Source: Microglena sp. YARC
Taxonomy: Eukaryota > Chlorophyta > Chlorophyceae > Chlamydomonadales > Chlamydomonadaceae
Direction of reading: 5' to 3'
Assembly: GCA_022414725.1 (NCBI GenBank)
Contig: CM039467.1
Coordinates: 10,668,513 to 10,732,512, forward strand
Length of the DNA stretch: 64,000 nt
Shown here: in pieces, positions 36,366 to 45,559 of the stretch
Position numbering within the stretch: the first letter of the stretch is position 1
Layout: every line of letters starts with the position of its first letter
Translations under genes and position numbers: made by a program
Notes under the pieces: model-generated
The model's input: only the letters and a program-made list of their open reading frames with translations
Databases searched by the model: none
What the model was told of the DNA's origin: nothing

Positions 36366-38160
36366 CAGTCGGCACGGGCGTGGCCAAGGGAGATAAGCGT
36401 TGGGGGTGGGTGGGGTGGGGGAAATTGGATGCGTCTCAGGTCGCAGGCTGTAAAATGTGTTGCGTCTACGCACGCAGAGCTGGGGGTCCTCCTACCACCC
36501 TGGTGTTTACGTGTCGTGGTTATTGATTGTCACTCACAAGGTCACTCATATGACTTGTAGGTTAACTTGATGTTCACGGGATGGATATATACGAAACATT
36601 CCTTAGGGTGGATTTCCATAGGCCGTGGATGGGTGTAGTACTGGATGGGTCGCTAAATCGGTTTACTTTCGGTTATGTCTCGTGGATGGGTCATGGATGA
36701 TTCGTGCATCCGTACGCAGGCGACACCAGTTGATCATCCAGTTCCGCTTCTGTGGAAATGCGGCATGGATGGTTCCGCAATGGCCAGGTGGGCCGGGTGC
36801 CATAACTTGCGCTGTAGCAATTGCTCCAGCGCAAGACAACTTGTCCGCAGGGGAATGATCGCCTGGCCATCAACTGTGGCTTAATTTCGGGGAGATTTCA
36901 TTTGTAGCAGATTTCGGGGTGAGGGGGGTCAAACTGAGGAAGGTCGCAGATTTCGGGAGGTCGAACTAGCTGAGGGAACGAGAGGGAATTGAAACTGGTA
37001 GAAGGCAGGTCGCTAGATAGACCGGCGCCGGGCTGCGCCGGGCTGCACCGGAAAATTTGCGAGTCATCCAGACTCTTCCAATCCACCCCTCGGTCGATGG
37101 CAGGGATGGATTTTGCCATCTGGATGGGTCTCGTGGACGGGTGTTTCGTCGGTACAATCCGTACAAATACGAATCATCCAGGGGCTCTGTGGAAATGGAT
37201 GGCCTGGATGGATCGTCGGTTGTTCGTACTTTTCGACCCATCCAGACCCATCCACGGCCTATGGAAATCCACCCTTACACGGAGGTGTTCATACATCTTC
37301 CCGCTTATATAATGTAACCAAGGCTTCTGCCTTCCTGTACAATAATGTAACCAAGGCTACTGCCTTCCTGTACAATTTTCGTGGGGTGTGTGTTGGGGTT
37401 AGGGGTCGGTATGACGGGCTCACCGCGCTAGAGGTTAGCGTGGGTATAAAAGCCGTTGGTAGAGTGACAAAAGTGTGAGGGGTTGAGGAGACGCTGGCAA
37501 CGTCCAAGACCAACGACCTGCAGCAGCGATGCTAAGAAATCCTGTTGCCGCATGCTAGATGCAGGCAGGCGCTAGAGAAGTGGCGAGCGAGGAAGCCTAG
37601 CAAGCGAGGAAGATACTCGCAACCTCGGAACTTGATAATTATTTACCAATTTGGGGTACTGCTGCTTCGAAACCATCGTACCCAAGCCTGCATCCCCCTC
37701 AGAAAAGAAATTTAGGAATTGGTCGAGGTTGTTGCATGCTGCGGGCTGCAAGCAGTTTGAAGCGGATGAAAGGTGGCAGAATATGCTGGTAGCAATGGGT
37801 TCCGGAGGTGTCGTGCGGCATATCCGCGATTAGCGTGAGAGTTCGTAGACGTAGAACATCCCCGTAGAATTTGCACTGTTTGAAACGAGGCTGCGAACGA
37901 GGCTCCTGCATTTCCGCAAAAAAACGAGACTTGAGCAGCAGAATTGCACGGGCCTGGCCGAGGGACACAAGCGTCTTCATTCGCGCTCCCATATAAATTT
38001 GAAACAGACTAGCGACTTTTTGCCAGTAGTTGCGACGATCTGCTTCGACGTCCGAAATCTAGTTGCGAGTACCTGTCCAAAAGATCGATCGAAGCTCTTC
38101 AAACATCAGTCATTCCACTGACATTTTGATTCGAGTTGGACAAGTTCTAAGAGCGTGTCG
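36366..38160 (+). repeat. Dispersed repeat R1, diverged copy 3 interrupted by MITE C (copy A)
   Basis: CAGTCGGCACGGGCGTGGCC at 36,366 matches the R1 start. After MITE C the similarity resumes near 37,470 (GACGCTGGCAACGTCC, CCGCATGCTAGATGCAGG, ATACTCGCAACCTCGGAACTTG). A TATA-like GGGTATAAAAG at 37,440-37,450 is present in both duplication copies. Confidence 0.55.
36606..37274. mobile_element. MITE family C, PIF/Harbinger-like, TSD TTA (copy A)
   Basis: Terminal repeats GGGTGGATTTCCATAGGCC extend about 45 bp (CGTGGATGGGT, CTGGATGGGTCG). TTA flanks both ends (36,603-36,605, 37,275-37,277). The interior has repeated GGATGG motifs, themselves inverted. 669 bp here, 796 bp in copy B. Confidence 0.75.
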
Positions 38161-38180
38161 CAAGCGACACGGAAAATCGC

Positions 38181-38815
38181 CTTAGCAGTCACCGGCAAGG
38201 AGTTTCGGAAGTAGAGGAGAAAGTAGCTACTCGTAGCCTAATAGAGCTACAAACTTTGAACAGCTTTTGCGAAGGATCTTGACTGCTGCGATGCTGATAA
38301 TTCTAGTCATGCGCACTCCAACTATGAGCAAAAATTGTGGGTGCAGAGGTGGTCGGAATCGTTCAAACGCCTGGACAGCTGTCGGACAGACGGATAGAGA
38401 GACGGACAGACGGCGGAGAGAGACACGGGGGGAATCTAGGGCTTCAGCCCCGGGACCCCTGGGGGGTCCAGAGGGGGCTAAAGCGAAAATCGCTAAGCAG
38501 TCACCGGCAGGGAGTTTCAGAAGTAGTGGAGAAAGTAGCTACTCGTAGCCGAATAGAGCTACAAACATTGAACAACTTCTGTGAAGGATCTTGACCGCTG
38601 CGATGCTGATAATTCTAGTTATGCGCACTCCAACTATGAGCAAAAATTGTGGGTGCAGACGTGGTCGAATCGTTCAAACGCCTGGACAGCTGTCGGACAG
38701 ACGGACATCGGACACTCGGACAGACAGCGGACAGACCGACGGTGGAGAGACATGGGGGAACCTAGGGCTACAGCCCCGGGACCCCTGGGGGTCCACATGG
38801 GGCTAAAGCGAAAAT
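38181..38815 (+). repeat. Two-copy 310-bp tandem repeat (copy A)
   Basis: Units from 38,181 and about 38,492, each starting TTAGCAGTCACCGGCA-like, with GGATCTTGAC-GCTGCGATGCTG, ACAGACGGA runs, GGGCTTCAGCCCCGGG and CCCCTGGGGGGTCC. A hairpin CGTGTCGC-AA-GCGACACG sits just upstream at 38,154-38,171. Non-coding; frames through it are not supported. Confidence 0.85.
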
Positions 38816-38816
38816 T

Positions 38817-38999
38817 ATGAATATCTCAACGGAATTGAGAGCATCTCAATGCGAGTCTCTGGAATACGCGAACACATCAGTTGGGCAAGGCAGACACATG
38901 ATACCGATTGTGCATCAAGGTAAAATCTGTGGCGCAGCCTCAAAGGAGACTAGGAGAGTAGAAACGAAATACTCAAACTTCTTAAAGCTTGTAGAGTAG
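38817..38999 (+). CDS. Short unidentified open frame (60 aa, copy A)
   Basis: ATG-started frame MNISTELRASQCESLEYANT... ending YSNFLKLVE. Complex, balanced composition unlike the surrounding repeats; the copy B frame (51,672-51,854) differs by one Val-to-Ala change. No family recognised and no splice evidence; could be an exon or chance. Confidence 0.2.
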   Translation: MNISTELRASQCESLEYANTSVGQGRHMIPIVHQGKICGAASKETRRVETKYSNFLKLVE

Positions 39000-39180
39000 C
39001 TAGCTGCCTAGTTCTAATCTAGAGTAGAATGCAGAATTGTGTAAATAATGATCAAGTTATGAGGTTGGAACGCAAGTGCCGATTGTTGGCGGGGGCAGGA
39101 GACCCCAGATTCACCCTGTTGTCCGTGTATCCGTCTGACCCACACCCGAGACGAAGACAACGATTGTCACTATAACAATT

Positions 39181-39342
39181 CCTATGCAGCGTCGCAAGCG
39201 ACGCAGAAATTGGCGGAGTGTGTTGGCAACGAAACGAAAGGTGGCAACGATGGAGCTGACCGAAGCGAGTTAGTTTCGCGACCATTGCCTGACGTGTCAG
39301 GCTTCAAGTTTTCTTTTTTCGGTCAAACGGACAAATGGTCAT
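39181..39342 (+). repeat. Dispersed repeat R2 (copy A)
   Basis: CCTATGCAGCGTCGCAAGCG start with the intact hairpin, through GATGGAGCTGACCGAAGCGA to TTTCGGTCAAACGGACA. Lacks the GGGGCTCC end. Confidence 0.75.
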
Positions 39343-39417
39343 GTTAATGTTGGGGTATGGTTGAGTCACCCAGTACTCGCCCGATCATGCCCATGTTCAC
39401 ATTCTTGGTCTTTGTCT

Positions 39418-40327
39418 TGCACCTGTTCTTGTTCTTATACATGTGGGTGGGTGGATGGGTGGGCGTGTGTGTGTGGGTGTGTGTGTGGGCGTGTGGGTGG
39501 GTGTGTGGGTGGGGTGGGGTGGGGGGGTGGGAAGGGCACCTGGTTGTCTTGCACCTGTTCTTGTTCTTATACATGTGGGTGGGTGGGTGGATGGGTGGGT
39601 GGGTGGGGGGAGGGCACCTGGTTGTCTTGCACCTGTTCTTGTTCTTATACATGTGGGTGGGTGTGCGTGTGGGTGGGTGGGTGTGCGTGTGGGTGGGTGG
39701 GTGGGTGGGGGGGGGGAGGGCACCTGGTTGTCTTGCACCTGTTCTTGTTCTTATACATGTGGGTGGGTGGGCGTGTGGGTGGGTGGGTGGGTGGGCGTGT
39801 GGGTGGGTGGATGGGGGGGTGGATGGGGGGGGGGGGGCACCTGGTTGTCTTGCACCTGTTCTTGTTCTTATACATGTGGGTGGGCGTGTGGGTGGGTGGG
39901 AGTGTGGGTGGGTGGAAGTGTGGTTGTGTGGGTGGGTGGGTGGGGGGGGGAGGGCACCTGTTTGTCTTGCACCTGTTCTTGTTCTTATACATGTGGGTGG
40001 GTGGGAGTGTGGGTGGGTGGGTGGGCGTGTGGGGGGTGGGGGGGGGGGTGGGGGGGGGAGGGCACCTGGTTGTCTTGCACCTGTTCTTGTTCTTATACAC
40101 GTGGGTGGGTGTGCGTGTGGGTGGGTGGGTGTGCGTGTGGGTGGTGTGCGTGTGGGTGGGTGGGTGGGGGGGGGGGGGGAGGGCACCTGGTTGTCTTGCA
40201 CCTGTTCTTGTTCTTATACATGTGGATGGGTGGGTGGGTGGATGGGTGGGCGTGTGGGTGGGTGGATGGGTGGGCGTGTGGGTGGGTGGATGGGTGGGCG
40301 TGTGGGTGGGTGGATGGGTGGGTGGAT

Positions 40328-40361
<34 letters not shown>

Positions 40362-40400
40362 GGGCACCTGGTTGTCTTGCACCTGTTCTTGTTCTTATAC
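39418..40400 (+). repeat. G-rich minisatellite, GTTCTTGTTCTTATACATG + GGGT/GGGA tracts (copy A)
   Basis: About nine units. Each has a constant part (GGGCACCTGGTTGTC, TTGCACCTGTTCTTGTTC, TTATACATG) and a variable part of GGGTGGGTGGG, GCGTGTGGG and G-runs up to about 40. All six frames stay open and none is supported. Many units meet the four-tract rule for G-quadruplexes on the + strand. It lies in the intron before exon d. Confidence 0.9.
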
Positions 40401-40489
40401 ATGTGCATGCTCTTATACTTACGATTGCTTAAGTGTGCCCCCTTATCTCTTTTGTTGACCCCCTTCTCTCTCCCTTTGCATCCGCTTAG

Positions 40490-41517
40490 ACGCTCCACGA
40501 CCACCAACTACTTCTAGCTGCCGGAGACATGTGGCAGCTGCAACAAGAGCAACACCGCGAGCAACAACAAGCACCTATGGCGCAACAACCACATAACAGT
40601 ATGGCCGCGTTCCCCAACCAACTTGGCCAATATGGAAGCACACAAGCCCAACCAGGTCATCCAGGCCAGCAATCCATGGGAGGCGCAGGGGTCTTCCTAG
40701 GCCAACAAGTTGGGAGGCAACCAGGCGGTGATCATGGTCAGTTCCCCAACTTGCATGGCTTGAGCCAAGGATCTCCCTTGGCCAACAGGGCGGACGGGGC
40801 TTGGGCCAAGGGATCTCCCTTGGCCAACAGGGCGGAGGGGGCCTGGGCCAAGGGATCTCCCTTGGCCAACAGGGAGTAGGGGGCTTCGGCCAAGGGATCT
40901 CCCTTGGCCAACAGGGCGGAGGGGGCTTGTGCCAAGGGATCTCCCTTGGCCAACAGGGCGGAGGGGGCTTGTGCCAAGGGATCTCCCTTGGCCAACAGGG
41001 CGGAGGGGGCCTGGGCCAAGGGATCTCCCTTGGCCAACACGGCGGGGGGGGCTTATTAGGCCAAGGGATCTCCCTTAGCCAACAGGGCGGAGGGGGCTTA
41101 GAAGAAGGGATCTCCCTTGGCCAACAGGGACGAGGGAGCTTAGACCAAGGGATCTCCCTTGGCCAACAAGGCGGAGGGCAGCCGGGTGGGGATCACAGTC
41201 AATACCCCAACCTAGGGCAGCCGGGCGGGGATCACGGCCAGTACTCCAACCTAGAGGGCTTGCCCCACGGCTTATCTCAAAGCCTAGCCCAACTGAACAA
41301 GTCCCAATTCGGACAAGGCCCCCCTGACGAGCCAGGACAAGGCTACATGGGTGGTCAGCTGTTTGGGCAATGCCCCCCTGAGGAGCCGGGGCAAGGCTTC
41401 ATGGGTGGTCAGCAATTTGGGCAAGGCCCCCCTCAGGAGCAGGGACAAGGCTACATGGGTGGTCCGACGTTCGGACAAGGCCTCCCTCCTGGAGGTGGGG
41501 GGCAGAGGTTTCTGTAG
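40490..41517 (+). CDS. Gln/Gly-rich protein, terminal exon (exon d, copy A), with a frameshift
   Basis: The acceptor TTTGCATCCGCTTAG gives a phase-0 start, TLHDHQLLLAAGD, then MWQLQQEQHREQQQ at 40,529 in the same frame. After a Gln/Gly/Pro region come ten 14-residue units, consensus ISLGQQGGGGLGQG, to about 41,180, a QPGGDH-containing link, four degenerate FGQGPP-xEPGQGYMGG repeats and a stop at 41,515. Near 40,768 one G is missing (CCAAGGATCT against CCAAGGGATCT in copy B), shifting frame from the first repeat; the rest reads on in the other frame. Each 42-bp unit contains the inverted repeat CCAAGGGATCTCCCTTGG. No folded domain; a low-complexity, possibly assembling protein. Exon a and b are candidate upstream exons. 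Confidence 0.55.
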
Positions 41518-41699
41518 GTCTACTTGTGTAGCAAAAGATGTGATGCAAGCCGAATTTCAGGATTGAGGCGAAGCACAGAGCTCCCGGAAGTTTGGGTGGC
41601 AGCAGTTTGGGCAAGGCCCCCCCCAGGATTGAGGCGAAGCACAGAGCCCCCGGAAGTTTGGGTGGCAGCACTTTGCATTGGGGTGGAGTAACCAGTGCT

Positions 41700-41965
41700 A
41701 GGGGGTAGCCTCAGCAGCACGGCAACTTGGGACTGCAGCTTGGCAATTTGGGACCGCAACTCGACAACTTGAGACCACAGCTCGGTAACTTGGGACTGTA
41801 GCAAGGCAGCTGTATGTGGACTGCAGCAAGGCAACTTGGGACTACAGCTTGGCAACTAGGACTGCAGCTCCACAACTTGGGACTGCAACTTGGCAACTTG
41901 GGATTGTACCTTGGCAATTTGGGAGTCTAGCAAGACAACTTGGGACTGCAGCAAGACAAATTGGA
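41700..41965 (+). repeat. GGACTGCAGCTTGGCAACTT minisatellite (copy A)
   Basis: Units of about 24-30 bp, GGGACTGCAGCTTGGCAACT with variation, in the presumed 3' UTR. Just before it, a fragment of the exon d repeat (TTTGGGCAAGGCCCCCC) recurs at 41,610, and the GATTGAGGCGAAGCACAGAG block is duplicated (41,562 and 41,629). Confidence 0.75.
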
Positions 41966-41972
41966 ACAACAC

Positions 41973-41978
41973 AATAAA
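41973..41978 (+). promoter_or_regulatory. Candidate poly(A) signal AATAAA (copy A)
   Basis: AATAAA about 456 bp after the exon d stop, on the coding strand; another (AATAATAAAA) lies near 42,776. Same positions exist in copy B (54,847). Confidence 0.3.
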
Positions 41979-41992
41979 ATATAGCAACTGTC

Positions 41993-42755
41993 ATGGTGAC
42001 TGAAAAGCTCATTCGAAAGAGAGCCGTGGCTCGTTTAAGCCACGCCAAGCTCATTCGAACAATAGCTGTGCATCGTTCAAGCCACGCCAGTTTGAGCCAT
42101 GCCAAGCTCATTCGAACAAGAGCCGTGCATTGTTTAAGCCACGCCAGTTTAAGCCACGCCAAGCTCATTCGAAGTAGAGCCGTGGATCGTTCAAGCCACG
42201 CCAGTTTGAGCCACGCCAGTTTGAGCCACGCCAAGCTCATTCGAACAAGAGCCATGGATCGTTCAAGCCACGCCAGTTTGAGCCACGCCAAGCTCATTCG
42301 AAGTAGAGCTGTGCATCGTTCAAGCCACGCCAGTTTGAGCCACGCCAAGCTCATTCGAACAAGAGCCATGGATCGTTCAAGCCACGCCAGTTTGAGCCAC
42401 GCCAAGCTCATTCAAAGTAGGGCCGTGGATCATTCAAGCCACGCCAGTTTGAGCCACGCCAAGCTCATTCGAAGTACAGCCATGGATTGTTCAAGCCACG
42501 CCAGTTTGAGCCACGCCAAGCTCATTCGAAGTAGAGCCGTGGATCGCTCAAGCCACGCCAGTTTGAGCCACGCCAAGCTCATTCGAAGTAGAGCCGTGGA
42601 TCGCTCAAGCCACGCCAGTTTGAGCCACGCCAAGCTCATTCGAAGTAGAGCCGTGGATCGCTCAAGCCACGCCAGTTTGAGCCACGCCAAGCTCATTTGA
42701 AGTAGAGCCGTGGACCGTTCAAGCCACGCCAAGCTCATTCGAAGTAGCGCCTTGG
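41993..42755 (+). repeat. 57-bp minisatellite, in-frame on both strands (copy A)
   Basis: Units of 57 bp (for example GATCGCTCAAG at 42,542, 42,599, 42,656) made of CCACGCCAGTTTGAG, CCACGCCAAGCTCATTCGAA and GTAGAGCCGTG. Because 57 is divisible by three, frames stay open on both strands (RAVDRSSHASLSHAKLIRS on +). No evidence that either is translated. Confidence 0.9.
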
Positions 42756-42805
42756 CTGTGGCACGTGTATCTTCAAAATAATAAAACATGAGGCGTCAAA
42801 CTTAA

Positions 42806-42965
42806 CCCTACGGCAGCCTGCACTTGTTCATGTTGTTTAACATGTGTCCAAGGTGTTCAACACCTGTTCAACCCCTACATGTTTAACCGATGATGTACAT
42901 GAACAGGTGTCTAACAACATGGACACATGTTAAACAACCTGAACAGGGTGCAGGCTGCCGTAGGG
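42806..42965. mobile_element. 160-bp fold-back MITE (copy A)
   Basis: Ends CCCTACGGCAGCCTGCAC... and ...GTGCAGGCTGCCGTAGGG are perfect inverted repeats for 18 bp and pairing continues with few breaks (GTTGTTTAACATGTGTCCA inverted) almost to the centre, so the whole element can form one hairpin. No clear target duplication. Confidence 0.85.
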
Positions 42966-43029
42966 TAGGGACAAAGAAACAAGGACTGAAGAGAGAAGGG
43001 GTACAGAAAGTAGAATTAGGACTATGGAC

Positions 43030-44073
43030 AATTCAACCGGGTACTCGCCCAGTACTAGCCCGGTACTTATCTGGTACTCGCCCGGGTACTCGCCCAGAAC
43101 TCGCCTGGGTACTCACCCGGAACTCACCCGGGTCACCAAGTACTCACCCGGGTACTCGCCTGGGTACTCACCCGGAACTCACCCGGGTCACCTAGTACTC
43201 GCCCGGGTACTCACCCGGTACTTGCCTGGGTACTCACCCGGAACTCACCCAGGTCACCTAGTACTCGCCCGTTACTCACCAGGGTACGCACCTGGGTGCT
43301 CACCCGGGTCACCTAGTACTCGCCCGGTACTCACCCGGTACTCGCCTGGGTACTCACCCGGAACTCACCCGGGTCACCTAGTACTCGCCCGGGTACTAAC
43401 CCGGTACTCGCCTGGGTACTCACCCGGAACTCATCCGGGTCACCAAGTACTCGCCCGGTACTCACCAGGGTACGCACCTGGGTGCTCACCCGGGTCACCT
43501 AGTACTCGCCCGGGTACTCACCCGGTACTTGCCTGGGTACTCACCCGGAACTCACCCGGGTCACCTAGTACTCGCCCGCTACTCACCAGGGTACGCACCT
43601 GGGTGCTCACCCGGGTCACCTAGTACTTGCCTGGGTACTCACCCGGAACTCACCCGGGTCACCTAGTCCTCGCCCAGTACTCACCAGGGTACGCACCTGG
43701 GTGCTCACCCGGGTCACCTAGTACTCGCCCGGTGCTCACCCGGAACTCGCCTGGGTACTCACCCGGAACTCACCCGGGTCACCAAGTACTCACCCGGGTA
43801 CTCGCCTGGGTACTCACCCGGAACTCACCCGGGTCACCAAGTACTCACCCGGGTACTCGCCTGGGTACTCACCCGGAACTCACCCGGGTCACCTAGTACT
43901 CGCCCAGGTACTTGCCTGGGTACTCACCCGGAAGTCACCCGGGTCACCTAGTACTCGCCCGGGTACTCGCCCGGTACTTGCCTGGGTACTCACCCGGAAC
44001 TCACCCGGGTCACCTAGTACTCGCCCGGTACTCACCAGGGTACGCACCCGGGTGCTCACCCGGGTCACTTAGG
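43030..44073 (+). repeat. GTACTCGCCCGG / CACCCGGGTCACCTA minisatellite (copy A)
   Basis: A 12-13 bp module (GGTACTCGCCCG, GGTACTCACCCGG, GAACTCACCCGG) arranged in longer blocks closed by GGGTCACCTAGTACTCGCC. Contains many ACCCGGGT palindromes. About twice as long as in copy B. Confidence 0.9.
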
Positions 44074-44084
44074 TAGAGGTATAG

Positions 44085-44475
44085 CAACTCATCAAATATC
44101 TAAAAAGTACAACTCACATGCATGTGTACTCGCTCCTCTCAAGGAGGTGAAAGTAAAAGCAACTCATCAAATATCTAAGAAGTACAACTCACATGTGTAC
44201 TCGCTCCTCTCAAGGAGGTGAAAGTAACAGCAACTCGTCAACCAGCTAAGAAGTACAACTCACATGTGTACTTGCTCCTCTCAAGGAGGTGAAAGTAACA
44301 GCAACTCGTCAAATACATATGGACATAAAACTCACCCGGGTTCCTGCTCCTCTCAAGGAGCTGATAGGTATAGCAACTCATCAAATATCTAAAAAGTAGA
44401 ACTCACATGTGTACCAACTTCTCTTCAAGAGCTTCAAGTAACAGCAACTTGCCAAATAGCTAAGAAGTACAACAC
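44085..44475 (+). repeat. 71-bp tandem repeat with CTCC...GGAG hairpin (copy A)
   Basis: Five units of AGCAACTCATCAAATATCTA, AGAAGTACAACTCACATGTG, TACTCGCTCCTCTCAAGGAG and GTGAAAGTAAC. Each carries the stem CTCC-TCTCAA-GGAG. Confidence 0.85.
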
Positions 44476-44547
44476 CTCGTGGAAGCAGTGCCTGAATTAG
44501 TCAGTCTTATGGTTGAGACCATAACCTTTTGCGGGGTTACATCTTAA

Positions 44548-44685
44548 CGCCATTGAGCAGATCATTTGGGAATATTTTTTCTATACAGGTCGATAGTGTA
44601 GTTTATACCTCAGACTTTGCCTGGGAAAGTCAGATTACGAAGTATGACCTATTGACCTCAATTTCCAAATGATCCGTTGAATGGC
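44548..44685. repeat. 138-bp imperfect stem-loop (copy A)
   Basis: CGCCATTGAGCAGATCATTT and, reversed, AAATGATCCGTTGAATGGC pair with a few mismatches over about 24 bp; weaker pairing extends outward (TTTGCGGGGTTA against TAACGGTCTCGCAA). Outside the simple repeats; identical structure in copy B at 56,967. Could be a decayed MITE or a transcribed hairpin. Confidence 0.5.
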
Positions 44686-44904
44686 TATAACGGTCTCGCA
44701 ACACCATGTGCGATACCCAAGGAAACCAGGGACGCAGGAAGCATATTAAGCGGGTTAGGCAGTTTGAAGACTTGTCTACACCTTGGCTATCCTTGTGTTG
44801 GGTTGGCCTAGGCAAAACAGCCAAGCCGTGAAACGGCATTGGAAGTTACTACGCCTACCCAGCTACTTGCAACTCGTCTTGGTACTAGGGGAAGCCCGAC
44901 GATT

Positions 44905-45205
44905 TTGAAGGCCTTGGGTTGGGTTGGCCTTGGCTACCCTTGGCTTGAGTTGGCCTTGGGTTGGGTTGGCCTTGGCTAGCCTTGGGTTGGGTTCGCCTTG
45001 GGTCGGCCTTGGCTACCCTTGGCTTGAGTTGGCCTTGCTTGGGTTGGGTTGGCCTTGGCTACCCTTGGCTTGAGTTGGCCTTGGGTTGGGTTGGCCTTGG
45101 CTACCCTTGGGTTGGGATCGCCTTGGGTCGGGTTTGCCTTGGCTAGCCTTAGGTTGAGTAGCCTTGGCTAGCCTTGGGTTGAATTGGCCTTGGGTTGGCC
45201 TAAGC
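44905..45205 (+). repeat. TTGGCCTTGGCTACCCTTGG minisatellite (copy A)
   Basis: Units mixing CCTTGGGTTGGGTTGG, CCTTGGCTACCCTTGG and CTTGAGTTGG. Trp/Leu/Gly frames are by-products. Confidence 0.85.
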
Positions 45206-45224
45206 ACTAAAACAATGTATGCAC

Positions 45225-45545
45225 CTAATAAAATCAACGACATCATCATCATCATGGCTACGTGATCCATGTACCGTCACAAGATTTATGGCTAAGTGAT
45301 CCATGTACTGCCACATCTACCTCCTTGAGAGTCATGGCTGTGTGATCCATGTACCGTCACAAGATGTATGGCTATGTGATCCATGTACTGCCACATCTAC
45401 CTCCTTGAGAGTCATGGCTGTGTGATCCATGTACCGTCACAAGATTTATGCCTATGTGATCCATGTACTGCCACATCTACCACCTTGAGAGTCATGGCTG
45501 TGTGATCCATGTACCGCAACAATAGACATGATTATGTGATCCAAA
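45225..45545 (+). repeat. 80-bp tandem repeat, TGTGATCCATGTACCG (copy A)
   Basis: About four units of ATGGCTGTGTGATCCATGTA, CCGTCACAAGATGTATGGCT, ATGTGATCCATGTACTGCCA and CATCTACCTCCTTGAGAGTC. Confidence 0.85.
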
Positions 45546-45559
45546 CTTTTAGCAGAACG

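Noticed and set aside
39357..40517. Long open frames of 245-386 codons in several frames on both strands (and 52,202-53,393)
   Set aside because: All frames are open because of the G-rich minisatellite; the peptides are repeats of GWVGG, HPPTH and similar with no domain.
43024..43896. Frames of 89-256 codons with SPGTHPELTRVT repeats
   Set aside because: Direct translation of the GTACTCGCCC minisatellite; unit lengths vary without regard to frame.
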